64,000 nucleotides of DNA from Ascochyta rabiei (lineage: Eukaryota; Ascomycota; Dothideomycetes; Pleosporales; Didymellaceae). This document shows positions 54,101-63,903 of the stretch, piece after piece (the stretch's first letter is position 1; the number at the start of each line of letters is the position of its first letter). Below the pieces are notes generated by a model. It did not search any database, had not been told where the DNA came from, and saw only the letters and a list, made by a program, of their open reading frames with translations. The stretch is taken from positions 2,480,001 through 2,544,000 of the forward strand of contig NC_082407.1 in NCBI RefSeq assembly GCF_004011695.2, given 5' to 3'. The translations under genes and the position numbers were made by a program.

Positions 54101-55338
54101 GGGTGGTCCTGTGCGTTGCGTCGTCGGGTATAGCTGCTGTCCTGCTGCCCAGCGGCCGCACTGCCCACTCCCGTTTCCGGATCCCGTTGGATATCCACGA
54201 CGATTCCATCTGCCCTGTTGCTCCAGGCTCGGAGCTTGGGCGGCTGCTGCAGGCCGCTACTCTAGTTATCTGGGACGAGGTGCCTATGCAGCACCGTTAC
54301 TGCTTTGAGGCAGTCCACCGTATGCTGCAGGACGTCCGTAGCTCCCCTGCCCTGTTTGGCGGCCTCCCTGTAATTGCCAGCGGCGATTTTGCCCAGATCC
54401 TACCCGTCGTCCGCCGGGGCCAGCGGCCTGCCATCGTCAACGCCTGCCTGCAGCAGTCTACGCTCATATGGCCGCACATGACCGTACTGCACCTGCGTCA
54501 GAATATGCGGGTGCTATCTGGGGCTGACAACACCTGTTTTGCAGCCTGGTGCCGGGGACTGGCTACCCGTGAGATGGATGGCCTGATCTCCATCCCAGAC
54601 TGGATGACCGTCTACTACAGCCTACAGGGCTTCCTGGATCACGTCTATCCGCCGCACCTCCTCCAGCAGGCTGCTGCGGACTATCAGGTCCTCAACGGCC
54701 GTGCTATACTGGCCGTACGGAACGACGCAGTGGCTGTAATCAACGCCGCAATGCTTGCTGCCTTCCCTGGTGAGCTAGTAGAGCTGGTTGCAGTGGACTC
54801 TGCTGAGGTTGAGGACAATACAACACAGGATCTGCCTCCCGTAGAGCTGCTGCAGTCCTTTGAGCCCCCGTCACTGCCCCCGTCACGCCTTCTGCTTAAG
54901 GTAGGCGTACCAATAATGCTTCTACGGAACCTGTACCCAAGCCAGGGGCTCTGCAACGGTACCCGTTTAGCGGTTACACAGATATCCTCCCGCTGTATCC
55001 AGGCCCGCATCCTATCTGGCGAGTTTGCAGGCCAGCTCCGCCTGCTGCCACGTATCAGGCTCACTTCAACCAGTAGAGAGCTCCCGTTTATCGTCAGCCG
55101 GGTCCAGTTTCTAGTTCGCCTCTCCTTTGCAATCACTGTAAACAAGTCACAGGGCCAGTCACTCTCTGTTGTAGGCGTTAATCTGCGTCATGCTGTGTTT
55201 ACACATGGCCAGCTATACGTAGCTATGTCCCGTGTAACTACACTTGCAGGCCTGTCAATCCTGCTGCCAGCACCTGATACTAGCGATGAGCCATCCCGTA
55301 CGGTCCCTAATATCGTATACCCAGAGGTGCTCCTGTAG
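51190..55338 (+). CDS. Helitron Rep/PIF1-type helicase (RepHel transposase), intact
   Basis: An open frame of 1382 codons from the first ATG, probably with an N-terminal extension to about 50879. The N-terminus has the Helitron cysteine motif CSACGALHW...CC. The Rep part has LFITFTASPYWPEV, the HUH nuclease motif GLPHIHLLLFL (H458, H460), and the catalytic tyrosines in KYVHKYIYKG (Y607, Y611) that nick DNA and join the ends. The SF1B helicase has Walker A GPAGTGKT (K955), SSGIAAVLLPSGRTAHSRF, Walker B WDEVPM, GDFAQILPV, LRQNMR and the C-terminal VNKSQGQSL...YVAMSRVT. Such proteins drive rolling-circle transposition of Helitrons. There are no internal stops and CA/TG words are normal, unlike the RIP-mutated surroundings, so it is recent or protected. 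Confidence 0.95.
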   Translation: MQVPCSACGALHWIDERKSTTSVTDPRFTLCCLDGEVDLPALTPLPSYLYQLLNTNTLAARHFRKELRAYNAAFAFTSVDCTPTSRGAQGPGVQVFQIHGALYHRSGPVEVLKGSLPQYAQLYFYDPQYAANARHQRNSHLQLQILQDLTAMLYEINNPYISIYRTAQDRLNSSAADARVILTSRLTLALETGQDRRRENVPTSDELGLVIPDAAGAETSRPIVLAARNSSALFTISAAHPSYMPLHYALMFPHGDSGWRPGLTLRNQDGSRLQTSLTQQTYYRYYLHPRPGQTTNPFRFYRLFQQYVVDIWAICDQARLAWIRANQAQLRADLYSGVADAVMGNNDAQAGPVGRRVVLPSSYLGSSRFVSQCYQDSMAIVRRYGRPTLFITFTASPYWPEVARELRPGETGLNRPDLICRAFHLKVQKLVADVKSNLFGTHLGHVYTIEYQKRGLPHIHLLLFLTLHNREAFTDPVTIDSTIRAEIPSPVDDPDGLLTEVVRTFMLHGPCGEHNLQAPCMVPQRDSAPPRCSKNFPKRYCPSTVVHEDGYPEYQRRDDGRTLAVRCKGRIVHLDNSWVVPYNPGLLRKYWAHINVEVCGTIHAIKYVHKYIYKGTDRAVLNVSEADEVKQHLNGRYISPSEAVWRLFEYPVHMERPTVVPLAVHLPNEQIVTFPANATTAELSARLERSVTTLTAFFQRNADHEYGREVLYQDYPSQFVWHLPSRTWHVRQRGTAIGRMYFCSPLQGERFYLRLLLTTVRGPQSYADLRTFSGTEYPTFQAAAAARGLLLHDGDWVACFQDAVTFATGQALRYFFVAALLNGPVTDPAAIWAAFQADLCDDLPEAAAALLVSADPDAYLDYGLYLIEGLLAESGKRLTDFSLPACQFNWGVRLQNQLLAAELAYDTDGQDTAFWDTVTGLNMDQRAVFDAVTAAIEADHSTAHFFVQGPAGTGKTFLWRCICAYYRSTGRVVLCVASSGIAAVLLPSGRTAHSRFRIPLDIHDDSICPVAPGSELGRLLQAATLVIWDEVPMQHRYCFEAVHRMLQDVRSSPALFGGLPVIASGDFAQILPVVRRGQRPAIVNACLQQSTLIWPHMTVLHLRQNMRVLSGADNTCFAAWCRGLATREMDGLISIPDWMTVYYSLQGFLDHVYPPHLLQQAAADYQVLNGRAILAVRNDAVAVINAAMLAAFPGELVELVAVDSAEVEDNTTQDLPPVELLQSFEPPSLPPSRLLLKVGVPIMLLRNLYPSQGLCNGTRLAVTQISSRCIQARILSGEFAGQLRLLPRIRLTSTSRELPFIVSRVQFLVRLSFAITVNKSQGQSLSVVGVNLRHAVFTHGQLYVAMSRVTTLAGLSILLPAPDTSDEPSRTVPNIVYPEVLL

Positions 55339-55781
55339 CCAGCCACAACCTACTAGTATATCAGCCCGCCAACGTCGCCGCTACCAGTATATTAGCCCGT
55401 CAACGTCACTGCCACAACCTACTAGTATATCGGGCTAACGGCTATCAATAGTACGTCACCGCCTAGTTATTCTGCCGTTACAGGTGCTATTGTGCCCGCA
55501 GGTTGACCTTCACCGTGAGCTTACAAACCCCCCGCGTACCAGTATCCAGCACGAATCAGGCCACGTACAGTGACCGTACAATCCAGATACAGTATAGCCA
55601 CAGGCCCTATAACATTATTTGATGGCTGCCTATTCACTGTTTTGGCCCGACAAACAGAATATACTATTCACGGTGAGCTACAACACCAAAATATCGCAGG
55701 TCTTGGCAGCCGCTAGCTGGCTGCGATATACTATATAGGCAGCCGCCCTCCCCCCGTTTTACTACTCTCTAGGTCATCAAT
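55339..55781. other. Spacer with short tandem repeats between Helitron genes
   Basis: Just after the helicase stop, 55350-55440 holds three diverged units with CCTACTAGTATATCAGCCCG and GTCAACGTC words. The remainder has no recognisable feature and should include the promoter of the next gene. Confidence 0.6.
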
Positions 55782-56603
55782 ATGGACTCCTCCGCCCCCG
55801 CCGACGACGTCGCCGCCCCCGCCAACACCGCCGCCGCCGACGCCGCCGCTGCCCTCGCCGCCCCCGCCAACACCGCCAACACCGCCCCCGCCAACACCGC
55901 CAACACCGCCGCCGCTGACGCCGCCGCTGCTGCTGCTGCTGCCACTGCTGCTGCTGCCACTGCCGCCGCCGCCCTCGCTGCCGCCCCCGCCCTCCCGCCG
56001 CTCCCCCCTGCCCCCGGCCCGCCCACCGCCGCCGCCCTGCTCGCCATGCCGCCCGCCTCGCGGGCCTGCACAAGGCTGGCTTCTCGGCCAGTCCAGCGCC
56101 AGCTGGAGTTCCGCGCGGGCTACGAGCCCAGCAAGTTCAACCTCGCTGGTAAGTAACCCCCTGTAAGTGTCCTGTAGAGCCCTGTAATGACAGTAAGCAG
56201 TTCGGCAGCAGAACCTCGAATCTGCGCTCGCGCAGGTTGTCGGCCGCGTCGCCCCCACCGAATGCGACTCCTGCCAGCGAGCAGCTGGCCCGTATACTAC
56301 CTGCGTGGTAGTTACAGGCCAGCTGCTCGACTCGTGCGCCAACTGCCACTATGGCAGTGAGGGCGCCCGCTGCTCCTTCCGCCGTAAGTTTACAGCCTCC
56401 ACATTCCCCATACAGACCTTATTGACCCTGCTACAGCCACGCCCGCCCCCGTCGTCCCCGTCCCGCCATCGCCACCCCCTCCAGGTCCCGCCGCCAGGTC
56501 GCTGCCGCTGCCGCTGCCGCTGCTGCTGCCCCTGCCCCTGCCGCTGCCCCTGCCACCCCCTCCAAGAAGCGCCGCCGCACCACCGCCACCCCTGCTGCCT
56601 CCC

Positions 56604-56635
<32 letters not shown>

Positions 56636-56840
56636 GCCTCCAAGAAGGAGAAGAAGAAGGAGAAGAGGAAGAGGAAGAAGAAGAGTAGGTTACAGGCCTG
56701 TAAAAGAAATCTACTGGCTGCTAACATTTTTTATAGAGGTCTGTAAGTGCGTACGGGACGTAAAGAAGTCTGTAGCGGCTCTAGAGCTTGCTATGGATTC
56801 CTCCTCCTCAGAGGACAGTGATGAAGATGATGAGGATTAA
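55782..56840 (+). CDS. DUF3716-like cysteine-motif protein, spliced, with a frame problem in exon 3
   Basis: Four exons proposed: 55782-56148, 56201-56383, 56437-56684 and 56737-56840. Donors are GTAAGT, GTAAGT and GTAGGT; acceptors AAGCAG, CTACAG and TTATAG. Exon 1 encodes an Ala/Pro-rich N-terminus and RQLEFRAGYEPSKFNLA. Exon 2 encodes CDSCQRAAGPYTTC...SCANCHYGSEGARCSF, the paired-cysteine pattern of the fungal DUF3716 domain, perhaps zinc-binding. Exon 3 is low-complexity Ala/Pro then basic (SKKRRR; SKKEKKKEKRKRKKK), a likely nuclear signal. Exon 4 ends in SSSSEDSDEDDED. Exons 1-2 and 3(end)-4 are each in frame, but exon 3 is one base short or two long for the whole, so a small indel in its GCC/GCT repeats is likely. 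It is 0.44 kb downstream of the helicase, same strand. Confidence 0.65.
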
Positions 56841-57180
56841 ATAGTTTACAGGTCTGCACATGAATAAAACAGTGTTTACAGTGCTATTTACACTCCTGTT
56901 ACTGTTGTGATTTTCCCTTGCTTACTAACTCTCTACCCCGCTACCCCTGTAAACGCAAAGCTCTGCACCCGCTGGCCCAAACACTGGCATCTGAAGCTAT
57001 CGTCGTAGTCAACTACGTTGTTTATGGTGTTGTTAATGGTGATAGACGTCGCTGGCGGCGGCGGCGGCAGCGGCGGCGGCGCCTAGTACTGCGTTTGATC
57101 TGCCAATTGTCGCGATAGGTGCTGAAAGTAGCTGCCCAGAGGCGCTATCTGCGCGTTGTTGTGAGGTTGTTAGGGCAGGT
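56841..57180. other. Spacer between DUF3716-like gene and MULE transposase tail
   Basis: This contains a perfect short hairpin (CGTAGT-CA-ACTACG, about 57001-57014) followed by TTGTTTATGG, and a GGC-rich run at 57050-57090. The hairpin resembles a Helitron 3' hairpin, but no CTRR follows at the usual distance. The words CGTTGTTTA occur here (about 57013) and at about 50167. Confidence 0.4.
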
Positions 57181-59840
57181 AGAGAGGATTGTAAGCTATT
57201 AGTGGCAGCGGTTAATGGCTTGGGTGCCTATACGACGGCGGAGGCGTTATAAAGTAAGGCTGCTGCTACAGCAGAGGCGTTACAAAGTAAGGTTGCTGCC
57301 GCAGCGGCTAGCGAGGCGTTGGCGATGGATGAGGTTGCTGCCGCGGCGGCTGGCGAGGCGCTGGCGATGGATTTACTGGTTGTGAGCTGATTACTATAAG
57401 ATTCTTAGCAGGTATTGCTTGTACTAGGTCCATCTGGCGCGGCATCAGCGCCTAGGTTAGCGCTGAGGCACTGGGTATATTGCCATTAAGCCGCTCAAAT
57501 AGCGATGGATCGCGACAATTACCTTGTCTGCCTGAGCCAGCTGTGTGGCAGCGAGCCTTGTTGCGTTTTTGACGCTCAACACAAGGCTCTAGAGGTCTTG
57601 ATAGCGGCGGAATTGTTGCAGATTGTGTTGTTATAGATTGTAAGCAATTAACCCACCAGTGTAGGTCAAAATCGCTAGGTTGTAGCGAGCCCGATCGCTC
57701 TAATATTGCAGCAAGCCTGTGCTAATAAGGTATGCCAAGCGACTGTGTATAAGTGCCTGTACAGGGCTTCAATTAGTGGTTTATAGAGTCGCGGAGTCGC
57801 AGATCGTTACAGGCGAGAGAGTACTGTTTTGCTGTCAAAGCCAGCGCGTGGCGAGTAATCCGAGTAACAACGCCAGCAAAGATAGGGTGCTGGCAATCAG
57901 CTCAGATACCTCGATTCTGCATGGAATTAAGGTAGTTAAGGTGCTCTAATTGCTCTGTGTACAATGATTTGAGCTTGTAAAACAACTAAAGTACGTTAGC
58001 AGTGCTGCTATTAAGCCATAATTTGATAACCTGGTGTGCTCCTTCAACCTTGCTTGTTGCAAGGAGGTCATAATGGAGGTTCTGGTTTACCTAGTAGTTA
58101 ACAAGCTTGTCTTTGTGGTAGCCAAACTAGTATCGATCGAGGTACCCATAGGCGGCTGGGGAGAGTTTTTTAATAGCAGCAAAGTTAAGCTTGTATTCCT
58201 CCTCTGTTTTTAAGTATAGAGTCTTGTAATAGAGCTCTGTAAACGTCAGCGTACTCTCTGTATCTACCCATCTTGTCCCTTCACAACAACAGCCAAACTG
58301 AGTTGTTAAGACCTGCCTAACGTAGCTGAGGACGTCCTTGTTCATGTGCCATCTACACATAACAATCTTAGGCCAATTAAACACTAAATTAAGCGCGTTA
58401 ATAGCAGCTAGGTTATTGTCTGTGATAAACAGGCGTATATTAATACCCTCTGCGTTAAACAGCTTATGTAACTGGTTAAAAACCTATTAAAATGCTGGCT
58501 TATCCTTTTAACGCATAAGGACAACCCCAAGGTAGTTTGTACGATTGTTGCTGTTTAAGCCTACTAAATTAAGCATTAGCATGCTGTATTTGTTTGTCTT
58601 AAAGGTGCAGTCGAAGAGGAGGACGTCTGGTGACTTCTTGAAGTTCGTGAGGCATTTAGGGGCAATTATGAGGAGAAATTCAATGTGTTGTTGCGCGTTA
58701 ACCTCTATTCTGATATATCGTTAGTTGTTTTTGGCCCGTGCAGCGACTGTGCAGAGTCCGTGCAGCAACCGTGCGCGCGCAATCCAGCCAATTAGAGGCC
58801 ACCGTTTCAATATTAGATCCTCAACACTATGGAAATATCGTGAGATTGCACATACTGATACCACCACCCACACTTGTCCATCTCTAGCACCAACTGCTTC
58901 ACCTTTGTTTTTATGCCTAGCTTTATCCTTAAGGCCTTCCGATACTCGTTGCGGACGTCTTGCCGTGTCCAACTTTGTCCTAGAAAGGCTGCCTTAATCG
59001 CGCTGAGGGCGGGTGCAGCCCCTCTAGAGCTCTGGATAATAGAGACAACAGTTACCCGCTCCTCGTTGGTAAGCTCTCTTGTCTCTCTTCTGTTCTAAGC
59101 AAAGACAAACCTGTCCTTAACAGGAGGATGGTTGTGTATACACAATTTGCGCTCTTCTATATATAGGACTCTCCAAACTAACGTCTCTAGGTTTCCGCCA
59201 TCATCAGCAGCCAGCCAAAACGCTATTAGACAGTCAGTACGCGTGCTAGCAGCTCCGCAACGCTTAACTGCACTGTTACTATTATTAACTCTCTTTAATA
59301 GTATCTTATGTTGCCCAGCGTTGCTGCAAGCCATCTGTAGACGGTAACGTCCTCCTCTTAACCATTTATCACGCCTATATAAGACACCGTAGTCCTTTGC
59401 CTATTAAAGCACTGCAGCTTCTGCGTTATCTAGGGTCTTGTACAAGGCCTCTAGAGGCGGCTTATGGTCTCGGAGTTTGTACAGAGTGTTATCCCACAAC
59501 CTATCAAGGTCTACTTCAGCGACTAGTAGGTTGCGGCGTTGACGTTTTCGAGCTCTATAGGCGCGTCGACGGACTGTGCAACCAGGTACAATATCTCTAG
59601 CGTTGTTGTGATCGCTAGGAGTCTCTGACCTGTCCTCTTCTTCACCTAACGCGTCGCTAACAGCAGTACTCTCTCCAGCAACACTAGACGCTGGTGTTGC
59701 TGGCCGTGACAGCCGCAAGACGACAGAATCCTTATCCGAAACACCCCAATCGCCAGGGGACAGCAATCGCGACAGCGAGTACAATTGTGCGCCCTAGGCC
59801 GCTGGCGGCAGCGACGACGACAACGACAACGGAGGCATGG
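57181..59840 (-). pseudogene. Mutator-like (MULE) transposase, degenerate
   Basis: Minus-strand reading from about 59840 gives a near-continuous protein with about a dozen stops, mostly TAG/TAA at likely CAG/CAA/TGG sites. In order: a basic N-terminus (RARKRQRRN), a FAR1/WRKY-GCM1-like DNA-binding region ending KLCIHNHPPVKD (about 59120), helix-turn-helix-like SSRGAAPALSAIKAAFL, the catalytic start LLFDCTFKTNKYSM (about 58600), ITDNNLAAINALNLVF (second Asp; family form TDRE), CRWHMNKDV (C/H motif), TSKVEGAH...SSTA (about 58000), and the SWIM-like end CTGTYTQSLGIPY*H with LQPSDFDLHWW (about 57700). A Pro/Gln-rich tail runs to about 57200. These are the diagnostic blocks of MULE transposases. 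The gene is dead as written. Confidence 0.85.
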
Positions 59841-60113
59841 CGATAGCGTTAATAATAACAACAACAACAACAAGATAGAGATGGCGATAGAGATGGCAAT
59901 AGCGTTAATAATAACAACAACAAGATAGAGATAGAGATAGAGATGGCTGACGCGTTAATAAGGCCTCAGATGAGGCGTTAAACGTTGCGTTAAGCGTCAC
60001 AAAAGTTATGTAAGACGTATCACCTTTAGCAAAACGCTCTAACAGCTATATTTGTATAGTAATTAAGCTATTTCAGGCACTTAGGCAAGGCGGCGCGTCT
60101 TGGCTGCCTTATA
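59841..60113. repeat. Short AT-rich tandem repeats upstream of the MULE gene
   Basis: Two blocks of GCGTTAATAATAACAACAAC with AGATAGAGATGG(C/A)GATAGAG units fill 59848-59955. The rest of the interval, to the subterminal repeat at 60114, shows nothing further. Confidence 0.75.
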
Positions 60114-60840
60114 GGGGCGTACGTTACCATATATAGGGGTGCACGTTAACAACTCCCGTAGGGTAGGGGTACCTCTAGTGTGGGGTAGGGGTAGGGTACA
60201 GTCTGCACGGACCAGGGGTAGGGGTAGGGTAGGGTAGGGTTTAGGGTAGGGTCTGTAGGGAAGAGGTAGGCCTAAGTAGGGCCTGTAGGTGTCAGCGTGT
60301 AACTCTTTCGCTAAAGCAGTTATTGCAAAACCTTGTACTACAAAAATGTGGAGCAAGACAAGCGCTTTTAAACGGTTTATATACTGTGAGATTCCGATCA
60401 AAACTGGTAGAGCTAGAGCAGTTGTTACGTAGGCCTACGTAGTAACGACCTAGGATTTACACAACAACTGCTGTAACTCTACCAGTTTTGATCGGAATCT
60501 CACGGTATATAGACTGTTTGAAAGCGCTTGTCTTGCGCTACATTTTTGTAGTACAAGGCTTTGCAATAACTGCTTTAGTTAAAGAGTTGGACGCTGACAC
60601 CTACCCTACCCAACCCCTACCCAACCCCTACCTAACCCCTACCTGTACCCTATGTAGACCCTACCCTACCTCTACCCCTACCCCATATAGACCCTACCCT
60701 ACCCCTACCCGTACCCCATATGGACCCTACCCTACCCCTACCTGTACCCTATGTGGACCCTACCCTACCCCTACCCTCTTAGCATGGAATTAGCGTGATG
60801 TACCCTACCCCTACCCAACCCCTACCCTTTTGCCACCGTA
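60114..60840. repeat. Right terminal region of the MULE-type element with telomere-like tracts
   Basis: 60114-60157 is the inverted match of 50026-50070. G-rich tracts (GGGGTAGGGTAGGG) follow to about 60262 on plus. A 318-bp foldback occupies 60286-60603. C-rich tracts (CCCTACCCTACC, G-rich on minus) continue to the terminal CCTTTTGCCACCGTA. The G-rich strand therefore switches across the foldback, so this end is rearranged relative to the left end. Confidence 0.8.
60286..60603. repeat. Foldback: ~141-bp inverted arms around a 16-bp perfect palindrome
   Basis: The left arm, about 60286-60426 (TAGGTGTCAGCG ... AGAGCAGTTGTT), is the inverted match of the right arm, about 60463-60603 (AACAACTGCT ... 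CGCTGACACCTA), with a small number of mismatches. The 36-bp centre contains the palindrome TACGTAGGCCTACGTA (60426-60441). Confidence 0.9.
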
Positions 60841-63800
60841 TTATAGATAGTGTAGTTCTATTATTCTGTTATAAGTGTAGCAGAGTGATATGCTACTAGG
60901 CGAAGCACCTTCCTATGCCATTAAGAAAGGCAGCTGCCTAGCGCCTTACTAGAGTAGTCTACCTCTAATAGTGTGTCTTACTTAGGGTCCTACTAGGCTA
61001 GGACTAGTTCTGTTATAAATGCGTTCTTTAGCTAGTAGAACGCCGCATCCTCCTCCTGCCTCTACCTAAACAGGATATCCTTCCCTGTAAGTTAATTAAG
61101 TAGGGCAGCAATATTAGAGAAGGCTAGGATAAAGTCCTAGTAGAAGTTAGTAAACCCTAGGAAACTATAGACCCTGCGTAAAGACTATAGGGCTTCCTAA
61201 TTATAAATAGCCTTAACCTTCTTAGGATTAGAACAAATATCCTTTCTAGCTTCTATAATATATCCTAGGTAGTATACTTCCTTTATTGCAAATACGCACT
61301 TCTTAGGATCTAGATATAGCCCTATATCGCGTAGGAGCGTAAGGACTCTGCTAACCTTCTCTAAGTAGTCTGTCCTAGACCTACTACTGTAGATAAGGAC
61401 ATTATCTAGGTATACAGTAGCATAGTTGCCTAATATCTCCTAAAGTGCGCTGTTAATGTAACGCTAGAAGGACGCTAGTGCTCTAGCTAGGCTAAACAGG
61501 CAGACTAGCTACTTAAAGAGCCTAAAACAGGTGCAGAATGCAGTAAGGTGCTTATCTCCTTCTGTAACACAAATCCTGTAAAATGCTAAATAGATATTAA
61601 CCTTAGAGAACTAGCAGGCACCCCCTAGTGTACGTAACATCTCCTTAATAAGAGGAAGCAGGTACTAGTTAGTAATTATAATACTATTAAGTGCGTAATA
61701 GTCTAAGCATATACGCTACCTACTAGAGGACTTTTTAACTAGCAGGACTAGAGCCCCTACTAAGGAAGAGGAGGCGCAGATCTACCCCTTATCTATTAGT
61801 ACTAACACCTATTTCTATAGCTTAAGTAGCTGGTCCCTTAGCATGTTATACAGAGGGCCCTAGGGTAGAGGCTCTTCCTTTCTAGACTAGTCACGTTATA
61901 ACTGTATATAGTAATCTATCTAGCCCCTATATAGGGGAAGGCTAGAAGCCTTACTCTTATTAAATAGGTCCTAAAACTAGACTAACTTAGGGGGAAGAGG
62001 GTCTACCTCCTCTGCTGTCCCTTGCGCTCCTAGGGATTAAACTAAGAGGATTTTAGTGATGTTGTAGAGGCTTATAGAGACAAACTAGTCCCTAGGTAGG
62101 CGCTCCTAGAGCCTATTAGCTAGGGTCTTGTTAAACTTAGTTACTAATAGGAGAGCTATGTAAATATTTACTATATACTATAAGGACTTATAGACTATAA
62201 GGTTCCCTATATGTTATATCTTTAGTATGCCCATTTCTATATTAAACACTACGCCCTCTTGCTAGAGCTAGGGCTTCCCTAAAATAATATCCTAGCTTAG
62301 ACCTAGCACTACATAGGCTATAGCCTACAAGTGCTACCTATCTAAGTTATACCTAAACAGGACTAAACAGGAGATTATAGACTTCCTACTAGTGCCTACT
62401 ACTTACGCTAAGCGTTATAGCAGCACCTTAATAAAGTCTCCTTCTAAGCGCGCAGTAAAGTTATTACTTACTATGCTAAAGCATTTATACCCTAAGTCTA
62501 CTAGCGTATTAGCCTAAATTGCCCTATTAATAAATAATAGGACGTAGAATAGGGGCTTATCTATAGAGGCTGTAATAGCTCCTCTAGTAGCCTGTAATGC
62601 CCCTGTACTAGTAGTCTCCTCTGCTAATACACTTCTACAGCGCTCCTAACTTAGACTTACATTAGAAGCAGCTAGTTTCCCCTATGCAAACCAGCCTCTT
62701 CCTTACCTAAGATTATTACTGCCTACACTGTAGTTACTACTGCGTTAGCGTAATCCTAGCAAATATGTCCCCCTTTACTGCAACAGGTATATAGGTTAGC
62801 CTCCTAGTGTTACTAAAATACCTTATTAGGAACCTACGTAGCCTAGTTAGGAGCAGACTACTTCTAACCCCTACGCTTAGTACTGCTGCTAGTGCAAACT
62901 GCAGACATAACTATTATCTTAACGTTACTATCCTTATTACACTTAGGCAGCGCCTAGGTAGGGATGTAGTATAGCTGGTTTTCTATAGCTATAGTCTTAA
63001 CGTCTATAGTAATAGACTTATACTCTACAACAGCTACGTTATAATCTATAGAAGTTACTTCTTAGTTTATTACTATATTATAGATGTTTGCGTTTAGAGC
63101 CTAGCAGAGCTTTAATAGGCGCTGTTCTCTGTCCTAGTAGAGGCTGCTACTTTACACTAGTAGCTGCTTAAACTAGATAAAAAAGTCTAAGAATAACTTG
63201 TTTGGACCTTAACAGACGCTTTCTAGTTTTGCCTAGGCCTGTTCCTAGCTGTAGTTGTTGCTGTAACAGAACTCTAGGTATGCTAGGAAGTCCTCTAGGC
63301 TCTACACACCTTAGGTACCTCTAATCTTATAGAATAGGGCTATATCTTATTACACAGACGTACTAAGCTAGGACTATATAAAGGTAAATATGTCCTATAG
63401 CCTACTAATAAAGGATGTATCTACCTGTATCTTATATTCTATTATAACCTACTACGCCTTAAATAAGGATTTATCTCTAGTAAAGGCCTTGCCTATAGGA
63501 AGAGGTTTCGTATAGGCTGTAGACGTCTGTATAGAGGCATGCAGGCCTAGAGTAGATGCTAAAAACAGCGCTTTATAAGGTAGGTTAGGCGCTAGGGTAG
63601 ATATTAATAGGTACGGTGTTGCTCCTAAGAAGGATAATAGGACTATAGACGTAGGTCTAGTATAGGCATTAGCTGTTTATGCTAGAGACTCTATAAACGC
63701 ATGTATATTAGAGTTATTATATTTAAGCAATACTATATACTTATTAGTAGCAGATAAGGCTTACTATAAGTTTGTTATAAACTGTAATATCTAGGCTATA

Positions 63801-63903
63801 AATTCCTAAAGGGTTAAGGAGACAGATTTGTCTAAGGGGTTATTCTAGGAGCTGGCTAACATAGTACAAGTGCTAGCTAATCTTCTAGAAGAAGAGATAT
63901 AAA

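Larger units (their letters stand above)
49875..60840. mobile_element. 10,966-bp MULE-type composite element carrying a Helitron Rep-helicase gene
   Basis: The ends are inverted: left TACGCTGGCAAAAGGGTAGG, right (complement) TACGGTGGCAAAAGGGTAGG. The 8 bp TTATAGAT is duplicated at 49867-49874 and 60841-60848, and removing the insert with one copy restores the gypsy RNase H frame, so both boundaries are firm. Both ends hold GGGTAG/GGGGTAG telomere-like tracts. A 44-bp subterminal sequence at 50026-50070 recurs inverted at 60114-60157. An 8-bp duplication, long G-rich ends and an internal MULE transposase point to a Mutator-like element. It also contains a Helitron Rep-helicase and a DUF3716-like gene. 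Helitron termini (5' TC, 3' hairpin-CTRR) were not found, so nesting versus capture is open. Confidence 0.85.

Noticed and set aside
50167..57022. CGTTGTTTA 9-bp direct repeat as a target duplication around the Helitron genes
   Set aside because: Helitrons do not make target duplications, the flanking bases show no inverted ends, and a 9-bp match in about 7 kb can arise by chance.
56990..57030. Helitron 3' terminus (hairpin CGTAGT-CA-ACTACG)
   Set aside because: A hairpin exists, but no CTRR follows within the normal distance and no matching 5' TC end was found; kept only as a weak hint.
57040..57390. Plus-strand Ala/Glu-rich frame (AEALQSK, SEALAMDEVAAAAAGEALAMD) with one TAA
   Set aside because: The complementary strand continues the MULE transposase frame into its Pro/Gln-rich tail through the same bases; the plus reading is an antisense shadow.
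59848..59955. CRISPR-like spaced repeat
   Set aside because: Units are short, contiguous and AT-rich simple repeats in a eukaryotic transposon.
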